Below, one piece after another: positions 8,572-17,731 of a stretch of 54,361 bases of DNA. Position numbers and translations under genes: made by a program. Origin of the DNA: Caldilineaceae bacterium. GTDB taxonomy: Bacteria > Chloroflexota > Anaerolineae > Caldilineales > Caldilineaceae. The stretch spans positions 1-54,361 of the forward strand of contig JAGRCP010000092.1 in the NCBI GenBank assembly GCA_020433455.1. Direction: 5' to 3'. Numbering within the stretch: the stretch's first letter is position 1; each line of letters begins with the position of its first letter. Under the pieces are notes generated by a model. It saw only the letters and a list, made by a program, of their open reading frames with translations, was not told the DNA's origin and made no database searches.

Positions 8572-10208
8572 TGAGCATACAATCGGAAGCTGAGCCCGGG
8601 CCCGTCACGGGAGTTGCCGAAGCGGACAATGCGCCGCTGGAAACGGATAGAGTCGGAGCCGCCACCCGCAGCATTGCCGGCGCGGCCATGCTGGTCATGT
8701 TCTTTTTTGTCCTCAGTCGGGTGACCGGCCTGGCCCGGGAAATTGTGATCGGCGCGCGGTTTGGCACCGGCGCTGAACTGGACGCCTATTTAGCCGCCTT
8801 CCGTCTCCCCGATCTTCTCTTTCAACTCGCGGCCGGAGGCGCGCTGGGCAGCGCCTTCATTCCCACCTTTTCCGCCTATCTGGTAAAAGGCGAGCGCGCC
8901 CAGGCGTGGCTGCTCTTCAGTCGGGTCCTCAACCTCATCGTCCTGATTCTTCTGGCCCTGGCGGTCCTGGCGGCCATTTTTGCCGGTCCCCTGGTAGAGC
9001 ACATTATTGCGCCCGGTTTCCCGCCTGAGCAGCAGGCCCTGACCGCCAGCCTCATGCGGTGGATGCTGGTGAGCACCGTCATCTTCGGCGCAAGCGGCCT
9101 GGTCATGGGCGCGCTCAATGCGCTTCAGCATTTCCTCCTGCCGGCCGCCGCCCCCGTGGTTTACAACCTGGCGATCATCGGCGGAGCGTGGCTGTTGGCC
9201 CCGCGCTTTGGCATCTACGGCTTGGTTATCGGCGTTGTCGCGGGCGCATTGGGCCATTTTCTCATCCAGTTGCCGGGACTCGTGCGTCAAGGCGTACGCT
9301 ACACGCCAAGCCTCACCCTGCATGATGCCGGCGTCCGGGAGGTGGCCCGCCTCATGGGGCCCCGGGTACTGGGACTTTTCTTCGTCCAGCTTCACTTTCT
9401 GGTCAACACCATTCTGGCCAGCAACCTCGCGCCGGGCAGCCTGAGCGCGCTCAACTTCGCCTGGCTCCTCATGCTGCTGCCCCAAGGCGTCTTTGCCCAA
9501 TCCCTGGCCACGGCGACCTTTCCCACATTTGCCGCCCAATTCGCGGCCGGTCAACACGCGGCCATGCGCCGCACCTTTAGCCAGACCCTGCGCACCGTCT
9601 TCTTCCTCACCATTCCCGCGGCTGTTGGTCTGATCGTGCTGGGCGCGCCATTGGTGCGGCTGCTGCTGGAACGGGGCGAGTTTACGCCCGACAGTACGCA
9701 TATGGTGGTCTACGCCCTGCGCTTTTATGCCCTGGGCCTGATTGCCCACGCCGGGCTGGAGATTGTGGTGCGCGCCTTCTACGCCCTGCATGACACCTTG
9801 ACGCCCGTAGCGTATGGGGTCGCGGCCATGTTGCTCAACATTCTTCTGAGCGTCTGGTGGGTAAACAGACTGGGCTACGGCGGACTGGCCCTGGCCAACA
9901 GCACGGCAACAACGTTGGAAATGCTCGTGCTGCTTCTGCTCCTGCGCAAGCGCATGGGCGGCATGGAGGGGCGCCGGCTGGCCGCGACATTTCTGCGCAG
10001 TCTGATTGCGGCGCTGGCAATGGGCGGACTCCTCTATCTCTGGCTGACGTGGCTGGCCGGTCAATCCCTGGGACCGATTGCTGAGCGTTGGCTGCCCGCT
10101 ACGGGCGGGCTTTTCATTGCGGCGCTTGCTTACGCCGCCGCGAGCCTTCTCTTGCGCAACGAGGCCATGACCGAAGTCATTGGCCTCCTGCGCAGACGAC
10201 GGAGATAA
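8571..10208 (+). CDS. murJ: Lipid II flippase MurJ (MviN family)
   Basis: This 545-residue polytopic membrane protein is of the MurJ/MviN family, which flips the peptidoglycan precursor lipid II across the cytoplasmic membrane. After a hydrophilic N-terminus of about 35 residues comes the hallmark start SRVTGLAREIVIGARFGTGAELDAYLAAFRLPDLLFQL, with the conserved Arg and the LPDLLFQLAAGGALGSAFIPTF segment. The rest is a run of about 14 hydrophobic helices. Loop motifs such as GVFAQSLATATFPTFA and LLERGEFTPDST are typical. The length is close to E. coli MurJ (511) plus the N-terminal extension. It stands alone, with alr nearby as another wall-precursor gene. The ATG at 8571 has a TATAAT 8 nt upstream and no SD. 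Confidence 0.93.
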   Translation: MSIQSEAEPGPVTGVAEADNAPLETDRVGAATRSIAGAAMLVMFFFVLSRVTGLAREIVIGARFGTGAELDAYLAAFRLPDLLFQLAAGGALGSAFIPTFSAYLVKGERAQAWLLFSRVLNLIVLILLALAVLAAIFAGPLVEHIIAPGFPPEQQALTASLMRWMLVSTVIFGASGLVMGALNALQHFLLPAAAPVVYNLAIIGGAWLLAPRFGIYGLVIGVVAGALGHFLIQLPGLVRQGVRYTPSLTLHDAGVREVARLMGPRVLGLFFVQLHFLVNTILASNLAPGSLSALNFAWLLMLLPQGVFAQSLATATFPTFAAQFAAGQHAAMRRTFSQTLRTVFFLTIPAAVGLIVLGAPLVRLLLERGEFTPDSTHMVVYALRFYALGLIAHAGLEIVVRAFYALHDTLTPVAYGVAAMLLNILLSVWWVNRLGYGGLALANSTATTLEMLVLLLLLRKRMGGMEGRRLAATFLRSLIAALAMGGLLYLWLTWLAGQSLGPIAERWLPATGGLFIAALAYAAASLLLRNEAMTEVIGLLRRRRR

Positions 10209-10213
10209 TAAAA

Positions 10214-10262
10214 AACGAGAAACGAGAAACGAACTCTAACGTGCATCAAAGATTCACGTCTC
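10214..10262. repeat. AACGAGA heptamers and a GCATCAAA element after murJ
   Basis: Three 7-nt units (AACGAGA, AACGAGA, AACGAAC; 10214-10234) begin 6 nt after the murJ stop. They are followed by GCATCAAA (10243-10250) and TTCACGTCTC, the same word order as the element at 8497-8522. Confidence 0.6.
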
Positions 10263-10294
10263 CCCAACCAACCGTATGAGATCCCGCTGGACCC

Positions 10295-11428
10295 CTATTT
10301 TTTGTAAAACTCTTCCGGATACGGTCCCACCATGGGATCTTCGTCGCGTACGGCCATGTAAAGCACCGGATCGCCCGGGTTGAAGTAGATGCCGTGGGCC
10401 CGACCCAGCACGATGCCGCCCTCCTCGGCCCGGATCACGCCCTCGCCCAGCGGGCGGCCCCACACATCCCGCACAAGGCCCACCACGTCGCCCGCCTTCA
10501 CGGTATCGCCCGTTTCCACCGTGTGGAGCACGACGCACGCCCGATCGACCCGGGGTGTCTGGCGGCGGCGCACAGGATAGCCGGACTCGATCACCGTAAT
10601 CTGGTCGATTGGCTCGCGGGGGCCATCCAACATGCCGGCCCAGCGCAAAACGTTGCGCGTACCGGCAACCGCAGCCTGCACCACCGCTGCGTCGGGCAGA
10701 TGCCCGGTGCTCAACTCGGCCGTGAACGCGGGAATGCCGCCCACCAGCAGCGCCGCCCCCGATGTGGAGCGATGGAGCTTTTCGTCAATATACTTTTCCA
10801 CAGGAAACTCGTTGACGACGGTATGACCATACGCCTCGATCATCGCGGCCAATTGCCCGGCCAGGGCCTCAGCCTCGGCACGCGTAGCCGCGACCTCCTC
10901 GGCGCTCTTGCCATCCGTGCGATAGAGTATCCGATCCTTAAAGACAAACGAGAGGGAGTTTGTCCACGCATTGTGATAGTCGATGAGGTAATCTGCGCTC
11001 GCCTCCATTTCCCGATAAAGGCGTGCATAGGCGCGCTCCTGCGCGGAGGGCGCAGGCTTGTCCGGATCCTGAGGCGCGCTCTCCCGGCCGTCGGGCCAGA
11101 GGCGATTGGGATTTTCAGGCACGTGATAGGGAACGTACGCCATGGTGCGCAGCCCCGGCGGACAGAGCGCAGGCAAAGCCACAATCGTACCGCGCAATTC
11201 ATCCGCCAATTCCGGAGTCAGGAGATGGTAGAGCACAGACGGCCCCGCATGCTCCGGACCGTGAATGCCCGCGGTCAGCCAAATGCACGGGCCTTCCTCC
11301 CGCCCCTGGGCGATGATGACGGGAAGGAATTCACGCGTGCCGACGGCATCTTCAAATGCCGCCCACTCGCCATATTGAAGGGAGCCCGGCTTTGCCACGG
11401 CTGTACCGACCTGAAGTGATGTTGCCAT
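10295..11428 (-). CDS. Succinylglutamate desuccinylase/aspartoacylase-family zinc deacylase
   Basis: This is a zinc-dependent deacylase or carboxypeptidase of the M14-like AstE/AspA superfamily, which hydrolyses N-acyl amino acids or related amides. The zinc ligands appear as His56 and Glu59 in TAGIHGPEHAG and His152 in DYHNAW; Glu238 in FTAELSTG is the likely general base. The C-terminal third is the typical beta barrel (VHTVETGDTVKAGDVVGLVRD, EGVIRAEEGGIVLG). The reading frame is open to an ATG at 11449, but GGAGAATCAGC precedes the ATG at 11428 and nothing like an SD precedes 11449. The start at 11428 (377 aa) is therefore preferred. The substrate is not known. Confidence 0.82.
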   Translation of the reverse strand: MATSLQVGTAVAKPGSLQYGEWAAFEDAVGTREFLPVIIAQGREEGPCIWLTAGIHGPEHAGPSVLYHLLTPELADELRGTIVALPALCPPGLRTMAYVPYHVPENPNRLWPDGRESAPQDPDKPAPSAQERAYARLYREMEASADYLIDYHNAWTNSLSFVFKDRILYRTDGKSAEEVAATRAEAEALAGQLAAMIEAYGHTVVNEFPVEKYIDEKLHRSTSGAALLVGGIPAFTAELSTGHLPDAAVVQAAVAGTRNVLRWAGMLDGPREPIDQITVIESGYPVRRRQTPRVDRACVVLHTVETGDTVKAGDVVGLVRDVWGRPLGEGVIRAEEGGIVLGRAHGIYFNPGDPVLYMAVRDEDPMVGPYPEEFYKK

Positions 11429-11652
11429 GCTGATTCTCCATCTGCTCATGAGGATGAATGTACGGATTCGGCCCTATCATATCGCGCTCTCCGGCCTCTG
11501 CGCCAAACGGGTTTGGGCGCTCACATCCAATGGGAGGCCCTTCCGAGTAAGCGCCGTGCCGGTTGTCCGTTTATGTTATGCGTGATACACTTTCTGCCAT
11601 CAACCTCCCATCGCCTCTCATCATTCAGAAATCGCAATAAGGAGACATGGTT

Positions 11653-13032
11653 ATGTTTCAGTTGCCCTCGACTCGCCGTTTGCTTTCGGCAGTCGTTATC
11701 GGATTATCGCTCCTCTTCTTTTTCGGTTTCGTCCATCTGACTGCGCTACAGGCCGCACCGCGGCTGCAGGAGGAAGGGACGCCCGCCGACTCCGGCCTCT
11801 ACGTGGTGCAGCCCGGTGATACGGTAGTGATCATCGCCGACCAATTCGGCATCACCGTGGAAGAGTTGCGCATGCTTAACGACATTCCTGAGACCAATGT
11901 CATTTACGTGGGCCAGACTCTGAATGTAGGCAATGGGCAGGCGGCCACAGAAGCAATCACCGCAACGACTGCCGTGAGCGGCACGGCGGCCGTCACCGCA
12001 CCGGCGGAAGTGAGCGCAACCGTCGCAACCGGGGAGGTCAGCGAAACTGCCGTCACCACCGGAACTGAGGAGATGACCGCAACGGCTGCCGTGACCGGCA
12101 CGTCGGTCGTCACCGCACCGGCGGAAGTGAGCGCACCGGACGTAGCGACCGCAACCGTCGCAACCGGGGAGGTCAGCGAAACTGCCGTCACGACCGGAAC
12201 TGAGGAGATGACCGCAACGGCTGCCGTGAGCGGCACGTCGGCCGTCACCGCACCGGCGGAAGTGAGCGCACCGGACGTCGCGACCGCAACCGTCGCAACC
12301 GGGGAGGTCAGCGAAACTGCCGTCACGACCGGAACTGAGGAGATGACCGCAACGGCCGCCGTGAGCGGGGCGGCGGCAATCACCGCCACGACGGTCGTGA
12401 CGACTACGGATGCCGAGGCAGAGGCGGCCGGCGATCCCGCCCGCTTTGCAGCGCCTCAAGCCGGCAACAGCTACCACAGCCCCCTGGCCGTGAACGGCGT
12501 AGAGATAGAAGCGGGCCGGGAAGTGCAGGTTCGACTGACTGACGGCCGCGGCGCGACCATCGCCGAACGAACGCTTACGCCGGGCGAAGAAGGACTCAAC
12601 ACCTACCTGCGCTTTACGATCCGCAACGCCACGTCCGCCACGTTTGAGATTACAGGGACGGCGGACGGCCAGGTGATTCGCCGGGAGTCGGTCCGGCTTT
12701 TACCGGGACAGGTCTTCCTGGACCTGGAAGCGCCCGTGGGCGGAGATAAAATTTGCGGACGCGCCCTGCTTCTGGGCTACTCATCCTCATCCGGGGGGAA
12801 TGTCTCCGGCGCGGCCTACGCGGCCGATGGCGCACTGTTGGCCGAAGGTTCCGGCAGCGGCGGCGCGCAGGGCGAGTACCGGGCCTTCTTTATCGGCCTC
12901 AACCCGGACGTGACAGAAGAAACCGAAGGCTACGTAACCGCCTTTACCCGGAGCGCGACGGACGACAGCCTAGTGGATGAAATCGTGGTTCCCGTCACGT
13001 TCTACCCGGCGGACAGCAATGCCTGTCAGTAG
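11653..13032 (+). CDS. Secreted LysM protein with long Ala/Thr/Val repeats
   Basis: An exported protein of about 459 residues. The N-terminal signal peptide (basic, then LLSAVVIGLSLLFFFGF) is followed by one LysM peptidoglycan-binding domain (YVVQPGDTVVIIADQFGI to YVGQTLNVG, about residues 50-95). A linker of about 140 residues contains near-identical 45-residue repeats rich in Ala, Thr, Val and Glu. The last 180 residues form an Ig-like beta domain beginning SPLAVNGVEI, somewhat like the Gmad2 domain of spore-germination proteins. GGAG at 11641 is only 2 nt before the ATG at 11647 but 8 nt before the in-frame ATG at 11653, so the latter is chosen. A wall-anchored adhesin or stalk is a reasonable guess; the function is unknown. 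Confidence 0.8.
   Translation: MFQLPSTRRLLSAVVIGLSLLFFFGFVHLTALQAAPRLQEEGTPADSGLYVVQPGDTVVIIADQFGITVEELRMLNDIPETNVIYVGQTLNVGNGQAATEAITATTAVSGTAAVTAPAEVSATVATGEVSETAVTTGTEEMTATAAVTGTSVVTAPAEVSAPDVATATVATGEVSETAVTTGTEEMTATAAVSGTSAVTAPAEVSAPDVATATVATGEVSETAVTTGTEEMTATAAVSGAAAITATTVVTTTDAEAEAAGDPARFAAPQAGNSYHSPLAVNGVEIEAGREVQVRLTDGRGATIAERTLTPGEEGLNTYLRFTIRNATSATFEITGTADGQVIRRESVRLLPGQVFLDLEAPVGGDKICGRALLLGYSSSSGGNVSGAAYAADGALLAEGSGSGGAQGEYRAFFIGLNPDVTEETEGYVTAFTRSATDDSLVDEIVVPVTFYPADSNACQ
11959..12345 (+). repeat. In-gene tandem repeats of 117, 135 and 135 bp
   Basis: Copy 1 (11959-12075) lacks 18 bp encoding PDVATA. Copies 2 (12076-12210) and 3 (12211-12345) are full 135-bp units differing at very few bases. 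A fourth copy starts at 12346 and decays after about 30 bp. The near identity points to recent duplication or conversion. Confidence 0.9.
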
Positions 13033-13071
13033 ATCATGGGCCAGGCAACCGCGTAGGCGGATTCGATTTTC

Positions 13072-14211
13072 ATGATGCTTGCACCGCGTCCTACCTGGCT
13101 GGAAATCAGCCGTTCCGCCATCCTCAACAACATCGGGGCCTTGCGTACGCGCATCGGCCCCGACTGCCGCCTCATGCTCGTGCTTAAGGCCAACGCCTAC
13201 GGTCATGGCGCGGCGGAAGTGGCCCGCCTGGGCCAGGAAGCCGGCGCCCAGGCCATGGCTGTTGCTGCGCTCTCCGAGGCGCTGGATCTGCGCCGGGTGG
13301 GCATTGACGGCGAAATTCTGGTGCTGGGCTACACGCCCAGCCACCTGGCTGCAACCGCGGCGATTCATGCTATTCGCTTGGCCGCGTATGATTTCAGCAC
13401 GTTATATGAGCTGAACGAAGCCGCCCGCAGCGTGCAGCAGCCCCTCACGCTGCATGTGAAGGTCAACACGGGCATGAATCGGCTGGGCGTGGCGCCGGAT
13501 GAAGTCGTACCCTTCCTCCAGGCCGTCCATGACCATGATCACCTGCGCGTTGAAGGACTCTTTACCCATTTCGCCACATCTGATCTGACGGACAAGCAAT
13601 ACGCCTATGCGCAATTTGTCCGCTTTCAGGCGGTCGTCGCCGCGGCCGAGGAAGCCGGTTTGCGCCCGCCCCTGGTTCACGCCGCCAATTCAGCCGCCAT
13701 CTTCACCATGCCCGAAACCCATTTGGATATGGTGCGTTCGGGCATTGCCGTTTACGGACTGGATCCGGATGCGGATGAAGCGCCCCTTCCCGCAGGCTTC
13801 CAACCGGCCCTGAGCTGGAAGGCTGAAGTGGGCCAGGTCCGCACGCTCCAGCCCGGCGACGCGGTCAGCTATGGTCGGGAGTTTATCGCCCAGCGCCCCA
13901 TGACTGTCGCCGTGCTGCCCGTGGGCTACGCTGACGGCTTTCCGCGTCGCCCCCACAACTGGGGCAGCGTCCTCCTCTACGGCCGGGAAGCGCCGATTTT
14001 GGGGCGGGTCTGCATGGACCAGACCATGGTTGACGTGACCGCCATCAGCGAGGAAGTCGCGCCCGTCCGCATGGGCGATGAGGCCGTTCTCATCGGCCGC
14101 CAGGGCGACGCCGAAATCAGCGCGGCAGAAGCAGGCCGCCGGATCGGCACCATCAACTATGATGTGGTGAGCCGAATTCTGGCGCGTGTGCCGCGTGTAT
14201 TGGTGGAATAA
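13072..14211 (+). CDS. alr: Alanine racemase
   Basis: This 379-residue PLP enzyme interconverts L- and D-alanine for peptidoglycan. The PLP-binding lysine is Lys39 in VLKANAYGHGA. The catalytic Tyr of the second subunit site lies in DAVSYGREFIA, followed by VAVLPVGYADGFPR and GRVCMDQTMVDVT, all family signatures. N-terminal TIM barrel and C-terminal beta domain are both complete, and length is normal (E. coli Alr 359). Two ATGs (13072, 13075) are possible; no strong SD is visible. It lies 39 bp after the LysM protein gene and may be co-transcribed with it. Confidence 0.95.
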   Translation: MMLAPRPTWLEISRSAILNNIGALRTRIGPDCRLMLVLKANAYGHGAAEVARLGQEAGAQAMAVAALSEALDLRRVGIDGEILVLGYTPSHLAATAAIHAIRLAAYDFSTLYELNEAARSVQQPLTLHVKVNTGMNRLGVAPDEVVPFLQAVHDHDHLRVEGLFTHFATSDLTDKQYAYAQFVRFQAVVAAAEEAGLRPPLVHAANSAAIFTMPETHLDMVRSGIAVYGLDPDADEAPLPAGFQPALSWKAEVGQVRTLQPGDAVSYGREFIAQRPMTVAVLPVGYADGFPRRPHNWGSVLLYGREAPILGRVCMDQTMVDVTAISEEVAPVRMGDEAVLIGRQGDAEISAAEAGRRIGTINYDVVSRILARVPRVLVE

Positions 14212-14214
14212 AGG

Positions 14215-14293
14215 AGAGATGAGGAATGAGAAAGGCGCAACCGGGGAACGACGTTTCTGATTTCTCGTTCCTCCTTTCTCCTTTCTCATTTCT
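14215..14293. repeat. Convergent heptamer arrays forming a hairpin between alr and the amidase gene
   Basis: Three purine heptamers (AGAGATG, AGGAATG, AGAAAGG; 14215-14235) face six pyrimidine heptamers (14252-14293, consensus CSTTTCT), with a 16-nt spacer. The arms can pair in RNA. The left arm follows an SD-like AAGGAG (14211-14216). The right arm contains CCTCCTTTCT (14270-14279), identical to the usual 3' tail of bacterial 16S rRNA. Confidence 0.75.
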
Positions 14294-14304
14294 CGGATAT
14301 AGCC

Positions 14305-15603
14305 ATGCTGGATCCAACCTCCGCCGGTCTAACCGATTTGGCCGCCGCCGTCAGACGGCGGGAAATCACGTCCGAAGCGCTCGTGGACGCGTACTTGGCG
14401 CGTATTGATGCCCTGCAACCCTCAATCAATGCCGTCACCGCTCTGGCCCAGGAAGCCCGCACCCGCGCGCGGGAATGCGACGTCGATCTGGCCCGGGGCA
14501 TCAGCCGCGGCGTTCTCCACGGCATCCCCTTCACCGTGAAGGATGTCTTTGCCGCCATCGGTACGGTGAGCGTGCTGGATACGCGCATGCGCCAGCGCAG
14601 TGCGCCCACGCGTAACGCAACCGTCATTACCCGCCTGCGGGGTGCGGGCGCCATCCTGCTGGGCAAAACCAACTCGCCCCCCAACGGCCATGGCCGTGAT
14701 GCTGAGACCGCGTATACCGGCCGCACGTTGAATCCCTACGACCTCAAGGCCACGCCCGGCGGTAGCAGCGGCGCGGAAGCTGCATTGATTGCTGCGGGCG
14801 GCTCGCCTCTGGGATTGGGCAGCGATCAGCAGGGCGGCGTGCGCGTTCCGGCCCATTTTTGCGGCGTGGCGACCCTGAAGCCCACCATGGGGCGCATCCC
14901 CAGCACCGGCGCATACAATCACCCCGGCGGCGTAAGCGATCTGCGCACCCAAATCGGCCCCATTGCGCGCCGGGTGGATGACCTGAATCTGGTCATGCCC
15001 CTGCTCTGCGGGCCGGATCACCTGGATTCGGGCGTCGTGGAGATGCCCTGGCGCGACCCCAAGAATGTAGATGTCCGCAAACTGCGGGTAGCGTTTCTGA
15101 TCGAGGACCCGAATGCGCCCGTCTCTCCCCCGGTGGGCCGGGCCATGGGCGATGCGGTGCAGGCGTTGGCCCGGGCCGGCGTGACGCTGGAAGAGGTCAG
15201 CCTGAGTCCCCTCATTGCTGCCGGCGTGACGGTGGATCACTATCTGCGCAATATGGCCGGCATTCCGGGCCGGGAGGTGGTAGAGACGTTTAGCGAGTGG
15301 GATGAAGTGCGCACGTCCATGCTTCAGTTCATGCTGGACTACGACGCGCTGCTCTGCCCCGCCGGGCCTACGCCCGCGCCGCCCTTCCGGGATCAGGACC
15401 CGGCACGCTTTATCTACACCCTGCCCTTCAGCTTGACCGGTCATCCGGCCGCCGTCGTTCCGGTCGGGCGCGATCCGGCGGGTCGGCCTGTCGGCGCACA
15501 GATTGTGGCCCGCCCCTGGCGCGAAGATGTAGCCCTGTCCCTGGCCAAAACGTTGGAGGACGCCCTGGGCGGCTGGCAGCCGCCGGCCGGGTTTTCCGGA
15601 TAA
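14305..15603 (+). CDS. Amidase-signature family protein lacking the serine nucleophile
   Basis: This 432-residue protein is of the amidase-signature family (GatA/FAAH-like), which hydrolyses amides with a Ser-cisSer-Lys triad. Lys79 (PFTVKD) and the cis-Ser pair Ser154/155 (GGSSGAEAALIAAGGSPLGLG) are present. The nucleophile position 24 residues further on is Gly178: GSDQQGGVRVPA stands where active members have G-T/S-D-T/I-G-G-S-I-R-x-P-A. The preceding oxyanion-hole residues are changed too (QQG). The codon is GGC, one transition from AGC. The rest of the fold, including HFCGVATLKPTMGRIP, is well kept, arguing against a decaying pseudogene. No SD lies before the ATG. It may bind rather than hydrolyse a ligand, or use another nucleophile. 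Confidence 0.85.
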   Translation: MLDPTSAGLTDLAAAVRRREITSEALVDAYLARIDALQPSINAVTALAQEARTRARECDVDLARGISRGVLHGIPFTVKDVFAAIGTVSVLDTRMRQRSAPTRNATVITRLRGAGAILLGKTNSPPNGHGRDAETAYTGRTLNPYDLKATPGGSSGAEAALIAAGGSPLGLGSDQQGGVRVPAHFCGVATLKPTMGRIPSTGAYNHPGGVSDLRTQIGPIARRVDDLNLVMPLLCGPDHLDSGVVEMPWRDPKNVDVRKLRVAFLIEDPNAPVSPPVGRAMGDAVQALARAGVTLEEVSLSPLIAAGVTVDHYLRNMAGIPGREVVETFSEWDEVRTSMLQFMLDYDALLCPAGPTPAPPFRDQDPARFIYTLPFSLTGHPAAVVPVGRDPAGRPVGAQIVARPWREDVALSLAKTLEDALGGWQPPAGFSG

Positions 15604-15633
15604 CGTCAGGGTGGACTATGCATCACCCTGACG
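15604..15633. terminator. Bidirectional hairpin between convergent genes
   Basis: CGTCAGGGTG (15604-15613) pairs perfectly with 15624-15633 around a 10-nt loop. The right arm and part of the loop are the last codons of the GNAT gene (Arg-Gln-Gly-Asp-Ala-stop). The left arm starts just after the amidase stop. No U-tract follows. Confidence 0.55.
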
Positions 15634-16191
15634 ACTATGAGTCTTGTTCCACTCCCAGGCAAGCTGGGCAAAGATAAGCAGATTGCGCCAGGCGCCGTTG
15701 AACCAGATCTGCTCCATCAGTTCCCCCTCGCAGCGAAAATCCAGCCGCTCCAGCAGGTTAATGGACCGAACATTTTCCCGCAGCACCCGCGCGTAGATAC
15801 GATGCAGCCCCAGTGTGCCAAACGCGTAGGTCAGCAGGGCGCTGACCATCTCGTAGCCGTAGCCCTGATGCTGGTAGGCCGGCGCCAGGGTATAACCGAT
15901 CTCGCCGATGCGGGGGCTCTCCAGCTCGATGCTCAGCGACATATCGGCAATGAGCTGCCGATCCGCCCTGTGCTCCACGCCAAACTGGAAGGCCTGTCCC
16001 GGTCGGCCCGGCTCCAACTTCTCCAGGTCGCGGATGTAATAAAGAATATCCGCCCGCCCGATCTCCTGCCACTCCTGAAAGCGAATCACATCCGGCGCGC
16101 TGCGATAGGCGAGAAACGGCTCCACGTCCGTCTCGCGCAGGCGGCGGATGACCAGGCGCGGCGTTTCAAGGTTGGTAAACCGCCAAATCAT
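15616..16191 (-). CDS. GNAT N-acetyltransferase, RimJ/RimL type
   Basis: This 191-residue acetyltransferase transfers acetyl from acetyl-CoA to an amine. The opening ETPRLVIRRLRETDVEPFLAYRSAPDVIRFQEW is typical of the RimJ/RimL group (ribosomal protein or small-molecule N-acetylation). It continues with GEIGYTLAPAYQHQGYGYEMVSALLTYAFGTLGLHRIYARVLRENVRSINLLERLDFRCEG. The acetyl-CoA pyrophosphate loop is Q-H-Q-G-Y-G. The start ATG (16191) overlaps the stop TGA of the upstream ThDP gene by 4 bp, so translation is probably coupled. The substrate is unknown; coupling to PepT and a ThDP enzyme suggests small-metabolite chemistry. Confidence 0.87.
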   Translation of the reverse strand: MIWRFTNLETPRLVIRRLRETDVEPFLAYRSAPDVIRFQEWQEIGRADILYYIRDLEKLEPGRPGQAFQFGVEHRADRQLIADMSLSIELESPRIGEIGYTLAPAYQHQGYGYEMVSALLTYAFGTLGLHRIYARVLRENVRSINLLERLDFRCEGELMEQIWFNGAWRNLLIFAQLAWEWNKTHSRQGDA

Positions 16192-17731
16192 GGTTGGGAG
16201 AGCGTCATTTCAATGAGATGGGGGCCCGGCTCAGCCAAACTGCGCAGCAGCTCATGACGCAGGTCCTGACCGGTCTCAACCCGCGCCGCGGGCACGCCGA
16301 AGCCGTGCGCGACGCTCACCCAGTCCACCGGCGGATTATCCAGCGCCGTCAGGCCCCGTCCGCTCGCATCCACAGGCATGCCCGCGCGGTCCATCTCCGC
16401 TTCCAGAATTTGATAGCGGCGATTGGCGGCGATGAGCGTGGTTACATTGAGCTGTTCCCGGGCCTGGGTCCATAGGCCCTGCACCGTGTACAGCCCGCTG
16501 CCGTCAGCTTGAAGGGCAATGACCGGACGATCGGGACAGGCCACGGCCGCGCCCACGGCCTGGGGAATGCCCCAGCCGATGGAGCCGCCGTTGAGGGTGA
16601 GCATGGTATGGGGCGCGGCGTGGTTGGCCAGTTCGCCATACGCCCGACCGCTGGTCACGCCTTCGTTGATGATGATGGCGTTGTCCGGCTGATGGCGGGC
16701 CAGAATATGCCCCATATTCTGCACGGTCAGAGGTCCATCCTCAACCGGCGGTAAGCTGCGGCGTTCGGGCGGGGGAGGCGATGTCGGCGCGTCCAGCGCA
16801 TCGGCCAGCCCCGTAATGACGGCCAGCGCATCCTGCCCGTTTCCGCCCACGCTGCGCCGTTCCTGATCGTCGTGCAGGAAACGGCCCGGCACGCCGGCAT
16901 AGCCGAAGAAACCCACCGGCTCCCGCGCCTCGATCAACACAAAAGCGCGATACCGCTGCAGCAGGCTGATGGCCTGCTCGGGGAAGTAGGGTATACGCAC
17001 GGCAATCGGCAAATCCGGCGCGCGATCGACCCGGGGCGCAAAGGTCTCGGCCAGGAGATCGCAGCCGGTAGCAGCCCGAATGCGCGCGGCCTGACACAAT
17101 CCCTCGGCCAGCAGGGTACGCCCGCCCAGAATGACGGCGACAGGGCCGGCTGCATCGCGCAGAAAGAACGCTGCCGCCTCAACGGCCGCGTTATCCGTCG
17201 GAGCGTAGGCGAATGTCGCTTTGCCCGCCAGGGGATTGTCCGCCGCCTGCTCCTGAAAATCGTGGGGAATTATGAGGGTTGCAATCTGTCCCGCGGTCGC
17301 GGCTGCGACGGCTTCAGCCATATCCCGGCCCGCGTCATTGGGCCCGGCCACATTGCGCTGCCAGCCCGACACCGTCCCCGCTAGGGACTCGATATCCATG
17401 TTCAGGGGCGGGTCCGCGGCCCGATGCCACGATGCATGATCGCCGATCAGGTTGATAAGGGGCGTCCGGGCCCGCCGGGCATTGTGGAGATTGGCCACGC
17501 CGTTGGCAAAACCCGGCCCCAGGTGAAGGAGCGTGAGCGCGGGCTTGCCCGTCATGCGGGCGTAACCGTCGGCCGCGCCCGTACAGACACCCTCAAAGAG
17601 CCCCAGAACGCTGCGCATGCCGGGCGTCTCTTCCAGGGCGGCAACCAGCGGCAGCTCCGTGGTGCCGGGATTGGCAAAGCAGACGTCAACCCCTTCGTTG
17701 CGGGCAGTCCGAATCAGCAGTTCAGCGCCGT

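Noticed and set aside
14226-14408. Independent 60-residue gene between alr and the amidase
   Set aside because: It has a good SD but translates the heptamer array and then runs out of frame into the amidase; kept only as a possible leader frame in a finding.
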